Source of the DNA: Phorcus lineatus
Taxonomy: Eukaryota > Mollusca > Gastropoda > Trochida > Trochidae
Length of the DNA stretch: 64,000 bases
NCBI GenBank assembly: GCA_921293015.1
Contig: OV121098.1
Span: forward strand, 14,297,016 to 14,361,015
Direction of reading: 5' to 3'
The position numbers were made by a program, and so were the translations under genes. The notes below the pieces were generated by a model. The model had not been told where the DNA came from. It did not search any database and was given only the letters and a program-made list of their open reading frames with translations. This document shows, in pieces, positions 23,501-35,500 of this stretch (positions are counted from its first letter, which is position 1; every line of letters starts with the position of its first letter).

Positions 23501-26500
23501 AGTAAAAAAGTCAAGAAACAAAGCTACCTGCCTCCCCGAAACCAGTCAGGGAAAATGAGCGAGCTTTCGAGTTAATTGGTATCGCTACAACAATCAGCTT
23601 CTGAGATGACAGGCCGAGGTGTTTAGCCGCGAAGAGTTTCCAGGTGTTATGAGTTGATTGGACCAACATACACTATTTTTCGCAAATAAATTTTGCTAAA
23701 ATTGATCGAATTATCATGAAATTCCCTTTCTATTATCAAGAAAAAATTCTTGCTTCATATGATAAGAACAATCTTGACAATGGGTCAATATTACTTTGTA
23801 TCAAAGTCACGTCACTTTTGACTTTCGCTGCGACAACTATAAGAAATAGATTTCCAAAAAAGTGTTGAGACTCAAAGATTATGAATGGGTTTTACGTTTT
23901 AAAATTTTCTCTGTAACAGGCAGACACAAACCAGAGCCCTTTGTTGTGATTTGATATATGATAAAATGTAACTAGACGCCAATAAGTCTGATTAAATCGA
24001 CCATGTTTCAAGGAATAAAATGTATTAAAGATTCACTCTGGTGGGATTCACCCTATGTATATAGAGAGCTTTCCTCTCCACAGATGTCTGAAAGCAGCCT
24101 CACTACTCGCACGTTCAGATGTAAACTAGCCAATGACAAAGACTCTGGAAAAAGCCTTTTGAATCAGTATCAAGGGCGAGTAACTCTCATGTATCATTTA
24201 TTAACTTTAATTCCTGATTGATTAGTCTGGTGATGATTGAGTTTTATCATCCAAAACTGTGTTCAACAGGAGATATTGCTTGTGGAAGATCAAGCGATAT
24301 CTCGTTTGATTGTAGATTTTAACAATGCCCTGTTACAGTCAAGTTCACGACATCGCAATTGTTTTACATCATCAAGTAATGACATCACAATGCTATGACG
24401 TCATAAACATGATGATGTCACAGTGCTATGACATCAGCGCAGTGAGAGTCTTAGAGTAGTGCAGTGTTCAAAATTATACATTTTTGACGGAATGGGAATG
24501 AAAAATGATTTTGGATGATAAATAGAATCTCACCCTCGTGTCTTCTGATATCAAATATATCAGCTCTCGTTGATAAAAGTAAAACTATTCTCAGCAAGCC
24601 TCGGATATTTGTAACTTTTATCAATTTGTGTTGATATATTTGTTATCAGGAGACACTTGGGTGAGATTCTCTATTTATCTGTGCTAAACTGGTGTCGCTT
24701 AATTTTGTCTGTATTGATTCAGGTTTTCTTCAGTCATTGATATTGTCAATAAGATTATTTTCATGAAAGATAACACCATATGTTCCAGCGACCTACACTG
24801 TGAATGGATCCTCGCATCAAGTGGACAGGGCTACCAACTTGAGTTTGAGACCTTTGACCTCCAGAGGTCACCATCATGCATAAATGACTTTCTGGCAATA
24901 TACACAGGAAGTGGAGAGAAGGAACAGTTGGTTGATCGCTGGTGCGGACAGGAACATCCAGAAATAATCGTTCTTTCCCAGGGGCGTATCGTCTTTAAGA
25001 GCGACGAGAATGGAGGCGGCACTGGCTTCAAGCTTAAAGTCAAATATATACGTGAGTTGACATTCAGGAGGTTTGCATAGTATTAAGAGGGTTCTCTCCC
25101 TTTGAGTGTGCAATAATAGAATAGAATAATAGAATAGAAACATTACCAATTTCAAGCATCAAATATGTCCGAGAGCTGACATGACAGTGATTTTTCATTC
25201 GTAAAGGATTCTAAATGATCTTCTATTTTATACAATTTATATTTAAAAAGTCAGTATTTTGGTAACAAATGACAAAGAGTCACTTTAATACCATATATCA
25301 TTTATGAGGTTAATAAAGAAATTAATTTAAAGGAAGGTAGTTCCACATTGTGTTTTTAACTTCCCAAAATTATTCAACCTTAAGAGTCATATATATTTGA
25401 ACACTGTAAATATTTTGATATCATATCTAGAGAAAAATATGGATCCATCACAAATTCTTTTTTCATGATATGCAACATTTCGACAATCAAACAAGGCAAC
25501 CCACCCCCAAAAATTTGGTCGGAAAACGAGCAGGGCTTTGAGTTAATTGGTTCATTACAGCGAACAACATCTGAGATGACAAGCTGAGACGAGCCTTGAA
25601 TAGTGTCCAGGTGTGAATGAGTTACACTTGCACAGGTTCTATTGTTATTATCAAGCAGAGCAACAACACTCTTTTCACAAGGGGCAGTATTTCTGCAGAC
25701 TTTGCAGGGCTAGTAAAAGTGATCTGAGAGCACTCGTTGGAAACTTGCCGCTCCAGCACTTGGTCAGTCTTCCGTAATAATGAGTTAACAACACTCATTT
25801 CACAAGCTGCAGTATTTCTGCAGACTTTGCAGAGCCAGTAAAAGATGATTTGAGTGATCTGTGAGCACTAGTTGGGAACTTACCGTTCAAGCACTTTGTC
25901 TGTCATCCGTAATGATGACCAATCTCATTGAAATCAGTCCGAAACTAATCGCTCGTACCTCGCTGCGTTTCTCGATCTGACCACGACTCCATAAAAGCCG
26001 TGTCAGACGGCCTTGACCGTGACCTTTCACTTCCAATTATTCTAACCAATCACGGGTCCGCGTACATGTCGGTTGTGTTTGATCAACAAAGATAGCGGAA
26101 AGTTGAAAATAAGGGACGCTCTGAAAAATGTTTTGCAAAAGTTTTGAAAAGATAGCATAAGAAATGAACATCATTGTTGTTGCAACTAAGATCTATCATT
26201 TTGAATTGTATGATCAGCTTTCTTACAGAAAACATAATTGTCACTTTTGAGATACACACCAGTGGCGGATCCAGGAATTTTGAGTGAAAGCGAAGGAGTG
26301 AGAGGGGGCACCCTTTGGGTCATCCATTTTACTGTCGATAATCCCCGGGGATAGAGGGTCAGGGGTCCGGTGAATCGTCAAGCATTGCACACTTCTGAGT
26401 TCTAAATATATAGCCGTATATCATTTATCAAATGCAAATGCAAATGTTTCTGTTTCTACAGTTGATTTATTTACCTGCCTTCATTCAGAAAAATACTTAA

Positions 26501-29500
26501 TTTGAAATTTAAAAATTGAAGCGAATTCCCCGAAACCCTTTGACAAAATGATTGTCGACCTAATTTTGATCAATAATTTGTCGTAGTTTTATTTGTTTTG
26601 GTAAATTTCTTCACTATAACTTTTAATTTTTTTAAAAACGTTTTTTCGAAAAGACGAAGAAAATGCCAAATCAAACGCAAATATTGTCACGATAATACAT
26701 CTTAATCACTATCTTCCTCGGGTCAGAGACATAGCTAAATTTCCGACCAAACATGAGCGTATTCATCATGATAGTCAACACACAGTCATTTTAAGTTCAT
26801 CCCAGCTCGGCTTTTCTCGGGTCCATTCAGGAAAAGCTCGAATCCCGAGATACAAAGGTTACATGTGATGTTTTGAATGTCAATTCAACAGTTGCCAAAG
26901 TCTTTCCAGCCTCGATTCTAATTGGGTGGCACAGTCTAGCGGTCAAGGCCGTCTGACGCGGCTCTTATGGAGCCGTGGTCAGATCAAGAAACGCAGCGAT
27001 GTACGAGCGATTAGTTTCGGGCTGGTTTCAATGAGATTGTAATGATGACACCTATTGGTGACATGTAATGATGACACGTTATGATGACATTTAATGATGA
27101 CACATAATGGTGACACGTAATGATGAGACGTAATGGTGACACGTAATGAGGATACGTAATGGTGACACGCAATGATGACACTTAATGGTGACACTTGTTG
27201 ATGACAAGTAATGGTGACATGTAATGATGACACTTGTTGATAACGCATAATGATGACACCTATTGATGACATGTAGTGACGACACGTAATGATGACACTT
27301 AGTGATGACATGTAATGATGACATTTAATGATGACACCTATTGATGACACGTAGTGATTACACGTAATGATGACATCGATGATACGTAGTGATTACATGT
27401 AATGATGACACGTAATGGCGACACGTGACAAGTTATGATGACACGTAATGATGACATTTAATGATGACACGTAATGGTGACACGTGACAAGTAATGATGA
27501 CACATAGTGATTACACGTAATGATGACACAAAGTGATGACACGTAATGGCGACACGTAATGGTGACATGCAATGGTGACACGCAATGGTGACACGTAATG
27601 ATGACACATAATGATGAAACTTAATGGTGACACATAATGATGACACGCAATGGTGACACGTACGGATGACACGTAATGGTGACACGCAATGGTGACACAT
27701 AATGATGACACATAATGATGACAAGTAATGATGTCACGTAATGATGACACGAGAACCAGTGTTGACATATTGCGTATCATGAATAAAGGAGTTGTTATCC
27801 CTATGTTCTCTCGATTCTTACTATTCAGAATCCCAAAAAAGCCTCTAAGAGAAACTAGTTTGATATTGCTATGTGAAACATACAACGCCGTGATCAACTT
27901 CTTAAAGGGGCGATTGCACATTTTGTTAAGAAATTGAAGTGATCTCTTGAAAATTAAAATGGATGTTTCCAATTGCAAGACAGTGTTTTTTAAACTAAAG
28001 AAGCAGTTTTAAAACGAACGTACCATGATCGGTTAAGAAATGCAAATCTGTATACCTACCTCATAAGATTAAAAGGTGTTCAAACAAAAATGGCTACCAT
28101 AGGTTTTTCTTGATAGTTGATTATTTCCTCTACCGATATGGAAGATAAGTTTGATTAATTAAATGTTTGCCCCTCTACAGATAATACATTTGGCAAAAAC
28201 AAATGTTAATCGGAAATAAATCTTTTATAGTAAAAAATCTTGCAAAAAACATGCTACTGCCATTTTTGAGAGAATTACTATCAGAATAGGAATTCCAAAT
28301 CAATCAGAACTTAGAACTGAAACCAAGCGAGGAACAAGTGTAATGATTGATCTGATTTCAATGAGATTGATTCTGTAAACGAATTTATCCATTGAACCAA
28401 ATTTTAAAATAATTTGTTGAAGTTTCTATTTTTTTTTTATAATTTGTTGAGTTGCTTTCATATTAAAAAAATTCAATGACTGTCATAACATCAATTGAAA
28501 TCATAATTTGAGACAGTTTCTCTGACAACCAAGCATTCCTTATTACAGGATACGGTGCATTTCGCAATGTTCATATCCCGATCAGCATCACAGAGAATCC
28601 AGTTTTGCTGTACGCGCCCTACTACGGGGAGACTGGGTCATATGGGTGAGTGGAAAATGGAGCCAGGGCCTAGAATTTTGAAGCTCTCTTAGCGCTAAGA
28701 TATTCATAAGCCAATGCATTGTATCTTGGTGCAAAGAGCTTTAAAATTCTTGGTCCAGGTTGCCTTTTGATGATAATAAATCCTCATGCATTTAGACTCT
28801 TACCTTAGCAGTGTGTGTTTTACAAAACAATAAAGATATTTACAGTCTGATTGAAATCGAACGTGTTCCGAGGAATAAAAGTTTTTAAATATTGACTAAA
28901 GCTGATTTCAAATGTTCTCTAAGAGGTGATTTCCTCTCCTCAACGGTCTGAAAGCACCCTCCATGCTCACACGTTCTTACACGCAGACATAACCTAGTCA
29001 TTAGCGGACTAATCACATCATCCCGTTTAAAAGAACGATAGCGGCAAAGGTTAACGAATGGTAAACAGGAGTTACTTGCCCCTAGATACAGATACCGAAA
29101 GCTTTTGCCGGTGTCATTGTGATTGGCTACTTGAGATTGCGTCAGAACGTGCAAGCAAGGAGGGTGCTTTCAGACCGTTGTGGAGAGGACAGGCCCCTGA
29201 TAGTGTACATTCGAATCCCTCCAGAGTTAATATTCAAAAACTTTTATTCCTCGGAACACAGTCAATTTTAATACAATTTTTGGTATTGTTACTAAGTCTA
29301 AGAGGACAAAAAGAGAAATTTGCTCTGAAATATGTTTAATTGGCAAAAGTGAAATGACCGGCAACACGATTGAAAAGTATGAAACCACAAGTATATTTGA
29401 GTATAGTTTATTATGTCACAGACAACAAAAGAAGAGAACTTGTGCTGAAATGATGTTTGTTTTGCATAAGCGATATGGTCATATGTGCACATATGAAATA

Positions 29501-32500
29501 TATGACACATAGTAGACGACATAGATACTATCGATGAATTGTTACACCACTATAATATTATAAATATTGAACAAACACTATCAAGCTGTGGTATTTCTGT
29601 GAACTTCGCAGAGCAAGTATAAAACGATGTGAATGGTCTTGTGGTATTGGTTCTAGCAGACCCAGGGTTTTAAAGTTACAAGAAAAAATTTTCATTTCTC
29701 CATTGGAAATTTTAGTCAAAATCCCTTAATTTGAATGATTCTTGAGTATATTGATGTTTTTTTCGGAAACAATTTTAAAAAAGAGTCTTGAATGATGTAG
29801 ACAAATAAGGATGTATACATTTTGCTCTCATAATCATTCTAAATGGCCAGTTAATTGGAATAAAAACTAGTTTATGATTAAACCACTATTAACCAGTTAC
29901 CAAGGATAGTCTGTTCACGAATGCCTCAGAACAGAAATGGGACAATGAGATACCCATCTCTCTCTTTCCCAGGAACAACCTGGACTTCGCCTGGAAGCTT
30001 TCGGCACTCCCAGACTCTCTCCTGCAGATAGAGTACCGACTGGAGTGCGAGGGAGCCCAGTCCTCTGTTCAGGCCATACAATGTGAGTGTCAGTCTCTTG
30101 ATTTAAAGAGCCACTCCGTGAGTTTTTGGAGTCATATATGCCAAACTTAATCAATGGTGTCATTTGATCGCGAGGTATCGATTGTTACCAAAAAGACACA
30201 TTCTAAAGCTGATTGGTCTTTTGCAGTGACAAAATGAAGGTCGAACGTCGCAACTGTGATCGAAAACCGGACATTGGCGCGCGTCAAATAGTCAAGCGTA
30301 ATTTTGGAGACTTATCTAAAACAGCCAGGAGGGCAGTTAGGAGTTGATAGAGTTTGTTAGGTTATATAACTACCGTAGTACCCATGATTTTCATGGAAAA
30401 CCAGTATTTGTCATTTATATGTCTTTAAACAGCCACTCCGTGTTTTTCATTTATTATATACATATTATTTACCATTGATATGAACCTAAGTGTCATATGT
30501 GGTGATATAAAATCAAAACATCTTAACTTTACATGTCCAAAAGACATTTATAACAGGAGGTACCTTACTGGGAGAAAATAAAAACTAGGAGAGATGTGGG
30601 TTTAATGGCCTAGAGTGTGGGGGTGCTCACAGGCTGCTGAATTAGTAATAAATATGCACTTGCAGCTACCGCTGCCCTAGTAACTACCGTTGCTAGGAAA
30701 CCATTGCCATGGCGCTACCGCTGCCAGGCACTGAAAGTAAAGGATAATATTGAGCCAGGGCAACTACCGTTGCCAAGCCAACTGTATGCTGTAAAGCAAA
30801 CCCTAGTCACCTGCTGTAAAGCAGAGTGGATATACCTGATCTTTGCTGTAAAGCACAAGACCCTAACAGTGAAAATTTAGACGTGCAGCCAAATATAACA
30901 GCAGCCCACGAGCACCCCGTTACCCTAGACGGTTTTATTCCAATGTGAAAACGAATACAGACTTACCAGGATTGGCGGCAGTGAAATGGACAGCTTAAGA
31001 GAGAAGAACTGAAACAAAATATATGTATCTGGAAGAGAAGAGGGTGGGAGGGTGGGTGAAAAGAGATGAAGGAAAGTATTTACTGCTAGAATGGCGGCGG
31101 GAAGAGGTGAAGTAATGATGACGTCACGTTATGACGTAATTTTATAACGGGGGCTTTAGCTTTGTTGCGTATGCGGAGATGGAAGCGGAAGTAAAATAAT
31201 ATACACAAGGAGTTGGTATCCCTGTCATAAAGGCATTTAGCTTTTAGAACTAAATGCTATTATAACAGGAGGTACCTTACTGGGAGAAAATAAAAACTAG
31301 GAGAGATGTGGGTTTAATGGCCTAGAGTGTGGGGGTGCTCACAGGCTGCTGAATTAGTAATAAATATGCACTTGCAGCTACCGCTGCCCTAGTAACTACC
31401 GTTGCTAGGAAACCATTGCCATGGCGCTACCGCTGCCAGGCACTGAAAGTAAAGGATAATATTGAGCCAGGGCAACTACCGTTGCCAAGCCAACTGTATG
31501 CTGTAAAGCAAACCCTAGTCACCTGCTGTAAAGCAGAGTGGATATACCTGATCTTTGCTGTAAAGCACAAGACCCTAACAGTGAAAATTTAGACGTGCAG
31601 CCAAATATAACAGCAGCCCACGAGCACCCCGCCATAAGCACTTAAGTGCTACCCCACACCCAGGCCATAAGCAAATTCTCACCAGCTTCACTTCCAGGAT
31701 TTAATCATAAAGCAAATAAAATGGGGGTAGTTACTATCCTGAGAGGGGGTCCACAATTTTCCTGATGTTATTTGCAAAGATGATCAAACCCCTTCTGGAT
31801 AGGTGCACGCCATCAAAGGCAAAGAGGTCCTTTTCTCTTGACCCAAAATGGGGATGACGGACCTGTACGCCTCCAACGCTTCTGACTAGATTACCAACCC
31901 TCCTATTCAGCTTTGCTCGGGCCCTCTCTATCTTCATGGGACATCTGGCCACATGCCAGTACAGGCGGGGGAGGATGTCCGACCAAACGATGATGGTCTT
32001 TGGGAGAAGGAGCCTGATTCGCAGTAGGGAGGTCTCAATCTCGTGGAAAAGCTCACAGGCGGTGACTTGACCGAGGTCGTTGGAGCCGAGATGGATGACT
32101 ATGGCTTTCGGCTCCTCAGTCATCCTGGCTACTTGGTTGTCTACCACCTGACGCAGCTCTTTCCACCTCATTCCTCCTCTCGCCAGCCAGAGGATGTTGT
32201 GTGTGTCCAGGGCGTGACCCCGCTCCCGGCTTGCCCTCGCAAAATAGCTGGACCCGATCAGCCATACTGAAAAACACAAGCACTCACAGGAGAGAATGGA
32301 TTTTGCAGGTGAGGACGACTATAAGTACAATACATGATAATGTGATGAAACTATACATGATAGTACCATAAAGTACATGACAATGCCATAGAAATTAGCG
32401 AATGAAAGTTGGGATGCGTATGTAGGATTTGTAACACTCAGATCCCCACCGACCAAAGTGTTGAATTAGATCTGAACTTACACCCTTACATGCTGCTGTA

Positions 32501-35500
32501 GTGGCTGCTCCAATCCGGAAAGAATGGGAAGTGTAGGCTGAAGTGTCAATCCCACTGAATGCCAGGGATTTCTTTAAGACTGCTTGAAACTGATACCTTG
32601 TTAGTGGAGATTGGTCAAAGTGAATGAAGGCGTCCGATGATCCTCTTGTGCGCTTGTGCATGTATGCTCTATATGCTGCTACCGGGCACAGACTGTTGGT
32701 AGGGGAGCTCGAGATGCTTATTGTTGTACCTCTTGCCATTCGATCTGACTTGGAATGACGGAGAGTAACTAACAGCTTCCCATCTTCTATGGTGATATCT
32801 TCAGCCTGACAGCCTGCGTGCTGCCCACCAGTTTTAACCAATTCACTTACCCGGAAAAATCCGAAAAAGGCTAGACAGTATACAGCTTTGAACAGATAAA
32901 CTTCATATGATGAAGAGCATACTGACCTTAGATTGGTGATGATTACCTGTAGCAGTTCCAGTGTTATTGGTTTGCGCAGGTCTCTCCTTTCGCTACTTTT
33001 ATACATACCTTGCAGCATTTTGGAAATGACAAAATGTCCTGTGTTATCTGTCATATTATGAAGTTTGTGCCATGTGGCAATACCCGTAATATGGGTCCTT
33101 ACTGTATTGGGGGAAAACCCTCTTACAGATAAACTAGCAATGAAGTTAACTAGATGATCTAATGGTACTGGCCATGATTCTGGAATCCCATGTGCTGTCC
33201 TGAATACCCTCAGAGCCTCGACCCCTGCTTGGTAAGTTGACCATGTGTTGTTTGCTAAGAACAGATGTAGCAATCGGCCAGCCTCCCTTGTCAGATGGTC
33301 CAAAGATTGACTGGAAGTGGGCATGGTTGCTTCTCTGCTGCTGGTGCTGCTGCCCGGAACCGCTGCCACTGAAATCTCGACAAAGCATCTGCGATTACAT
33401 TGTTTGTGGTACCTATGTATTTTGCTTTAAACCATATGTTATGAGCTAGACAGAGGAGGACTAACTGTCTCACTAGGGACATGATCCGGGGTACCTTACA
33501 TGTCTGTTTGTTGATGATAGCAACCACTGCTTGGTTGTCGCAAAAGAATAATACTTTCTTGTTAGCAAAGCAGTTACCCCACAATCGTACTGCCAGTACT
33601 ATTGGGAAAAGCTCCAAGAGTGTCATGTCCTTAGTCAAACCTTTCTTAACCCATGCTTCTGGCCAGAGCCCATTCACCCATCGTCCCTGGAAGTATGCCC
33701 CAAAGCCTGCTGTGCTGGCAGCGTCTGTAAAAAGCTGCAAGTATGGGCTGTCTAACCATAGTCTATCCTGGAACACAGATACACCATTGAAATTGTCGAG
33801 GAAAGTAAGCCATATTGACAAATCTTCCCTGAGCGACTGTGTGAGTCTTATGTGATGGGATTGATGTCTTACCTTGCTGTATGCGTCGATGAATCTCCGA
33901 CAAAAGGGTCTGCCCATGGGAATGGCTCTGCACATAAAGTTAAGCTTACCAACCAGTGATTGTAGCACCTTTTTAGTCACTTTTGCTTTATCTAATGCGA
34001 GCAGTGATTTGATGCACTGGGTGACCTCGTCAATCTTACTTGCTGGTATCCTGACCTGCATGTTCACTGTGTCGATCTCCAAGCCAAGGAATGTCAAGCA
34101 CGTTGCAGGGCCGACTGTTTTCTCGTTCGCAATGGGAACACCGAGGTCTGAAAAGGCAGTCAAGCATGTCGATAGATTGTGTTCGCATTCCCCTGACCCC
34201 TGTCGCCCTCCAGTGAGGAAGTCATCGAGGTAGTGCATCAGCTGTTTATTGGGTAACTGCCTCAGGACGTGCCACTGCAAAAAGGTACTAAATTTCTCAA
34301 ATACAGAACAAGATATGGAACAGCCAAATGGCAAACATTTGTCAAAGTAATACGCACCCTGGAAGTGAATACCAAGCAATTCGAAATCTCTTGGGTTTAC
34401 AGGCATGATCCTGAAAGCAGACTTGATGTCAAACTTGGCAAGCTCAGCATTTGGTCCAAGTTGTTGAATCATGTGTACTGCTTCATCGAAGCTGGCATAT
34501 GTGACTGAGCAGGCCTGTTGATCAATATGGTCATTAATTGACTTGCCTTGTGGATAAGAAAGATGGTGAATTAATCGAAAATTATCTGCGTGCTTACCTG
34601 TCAGAGCACCCTCAATTTTCCTGTTCTTAGGGACCAAACCAATTGGAGACACTTGAAAGTTGGGAAACGGGGGATGCAGAAATGGGCCTGCCATTCTTCC
34701 AAGCTTCAATTCGGAGAGCAACTTACTTTGTACAATACCTTGCATATTTGGATCCATTGCTGAGTGAAGGTTGCTGGACCATCTTGGTGAACGTTGCCCA
34801 CTAAATTCTAAGTCAAAACCAAACTGAAAACCATGCAGAAGCGAAATAGCATGTGTAATATTTACAGTCATGTAGGTATGGAGTAAGGGGGTTAGTCTAT
34901 CTAGCACCACTGGGGTTGGTGCCCTGGCGGACAGGGGTTTGGTGCTGGTTTGGGGTTGCATTCTTAGGGGGACGTTGTCCCCCCTTTGATCGAAAGCATG
35001 AATGGGCAGGGTGGGGCTGAGCACATTTAGAGCACTTATGCTGGAACTTACATTCAGTTCTTGTACACCGTGACCTGTTGAAATCCCAGCATGCGTTTTC
35101 CCGAGTGCCTCCCGAGTACTGAGATATCCCTCGTCCGTTCCTCTCCGCCTGGTGATACCGCAACGGCTGCGGGGTCATGAACTTCAGCCACAATTCGCCG
35201 TCGATCTTCGACCACGATCTTGAAGGATCTCTCGCCATGCGATGACGGAACTGCTCATCGTAGAGTGCCCAGCCATCTCCCCCAAACCTCGCCGCCGCGT
35301 TTCTAATTGATTCCACGTAGGCCAGCATACCCTGAATTGTAGACTGAGAGCCATGTTTTATAACATATGTACTCATGTAGATATGGAACGCAGACGTCCA
35401 AGCCCCAATGCCCAAGTGCTTACTTACTTTTGTTGACGGAGTAAACTTCACGTGACCGGAAGCATCCATTTCCATTGAGAATTGGGAGTCATTATTTGAA

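Noticed and set aside
24734-25051. Gene 2 exon 3 starting at the stronger acceptor TTCTTCAG
   Set aside because: With the phase of exon 2 it gives a stop within three codons; the acceptor at 24787-24788 keeps the frame and the CUB motif.
26979-27978. Minus-strand frames with His/Ser/Val repeats
   Set aside because: Translations of the 13-bp minisatellite, which is open in several frames for lack of stops.
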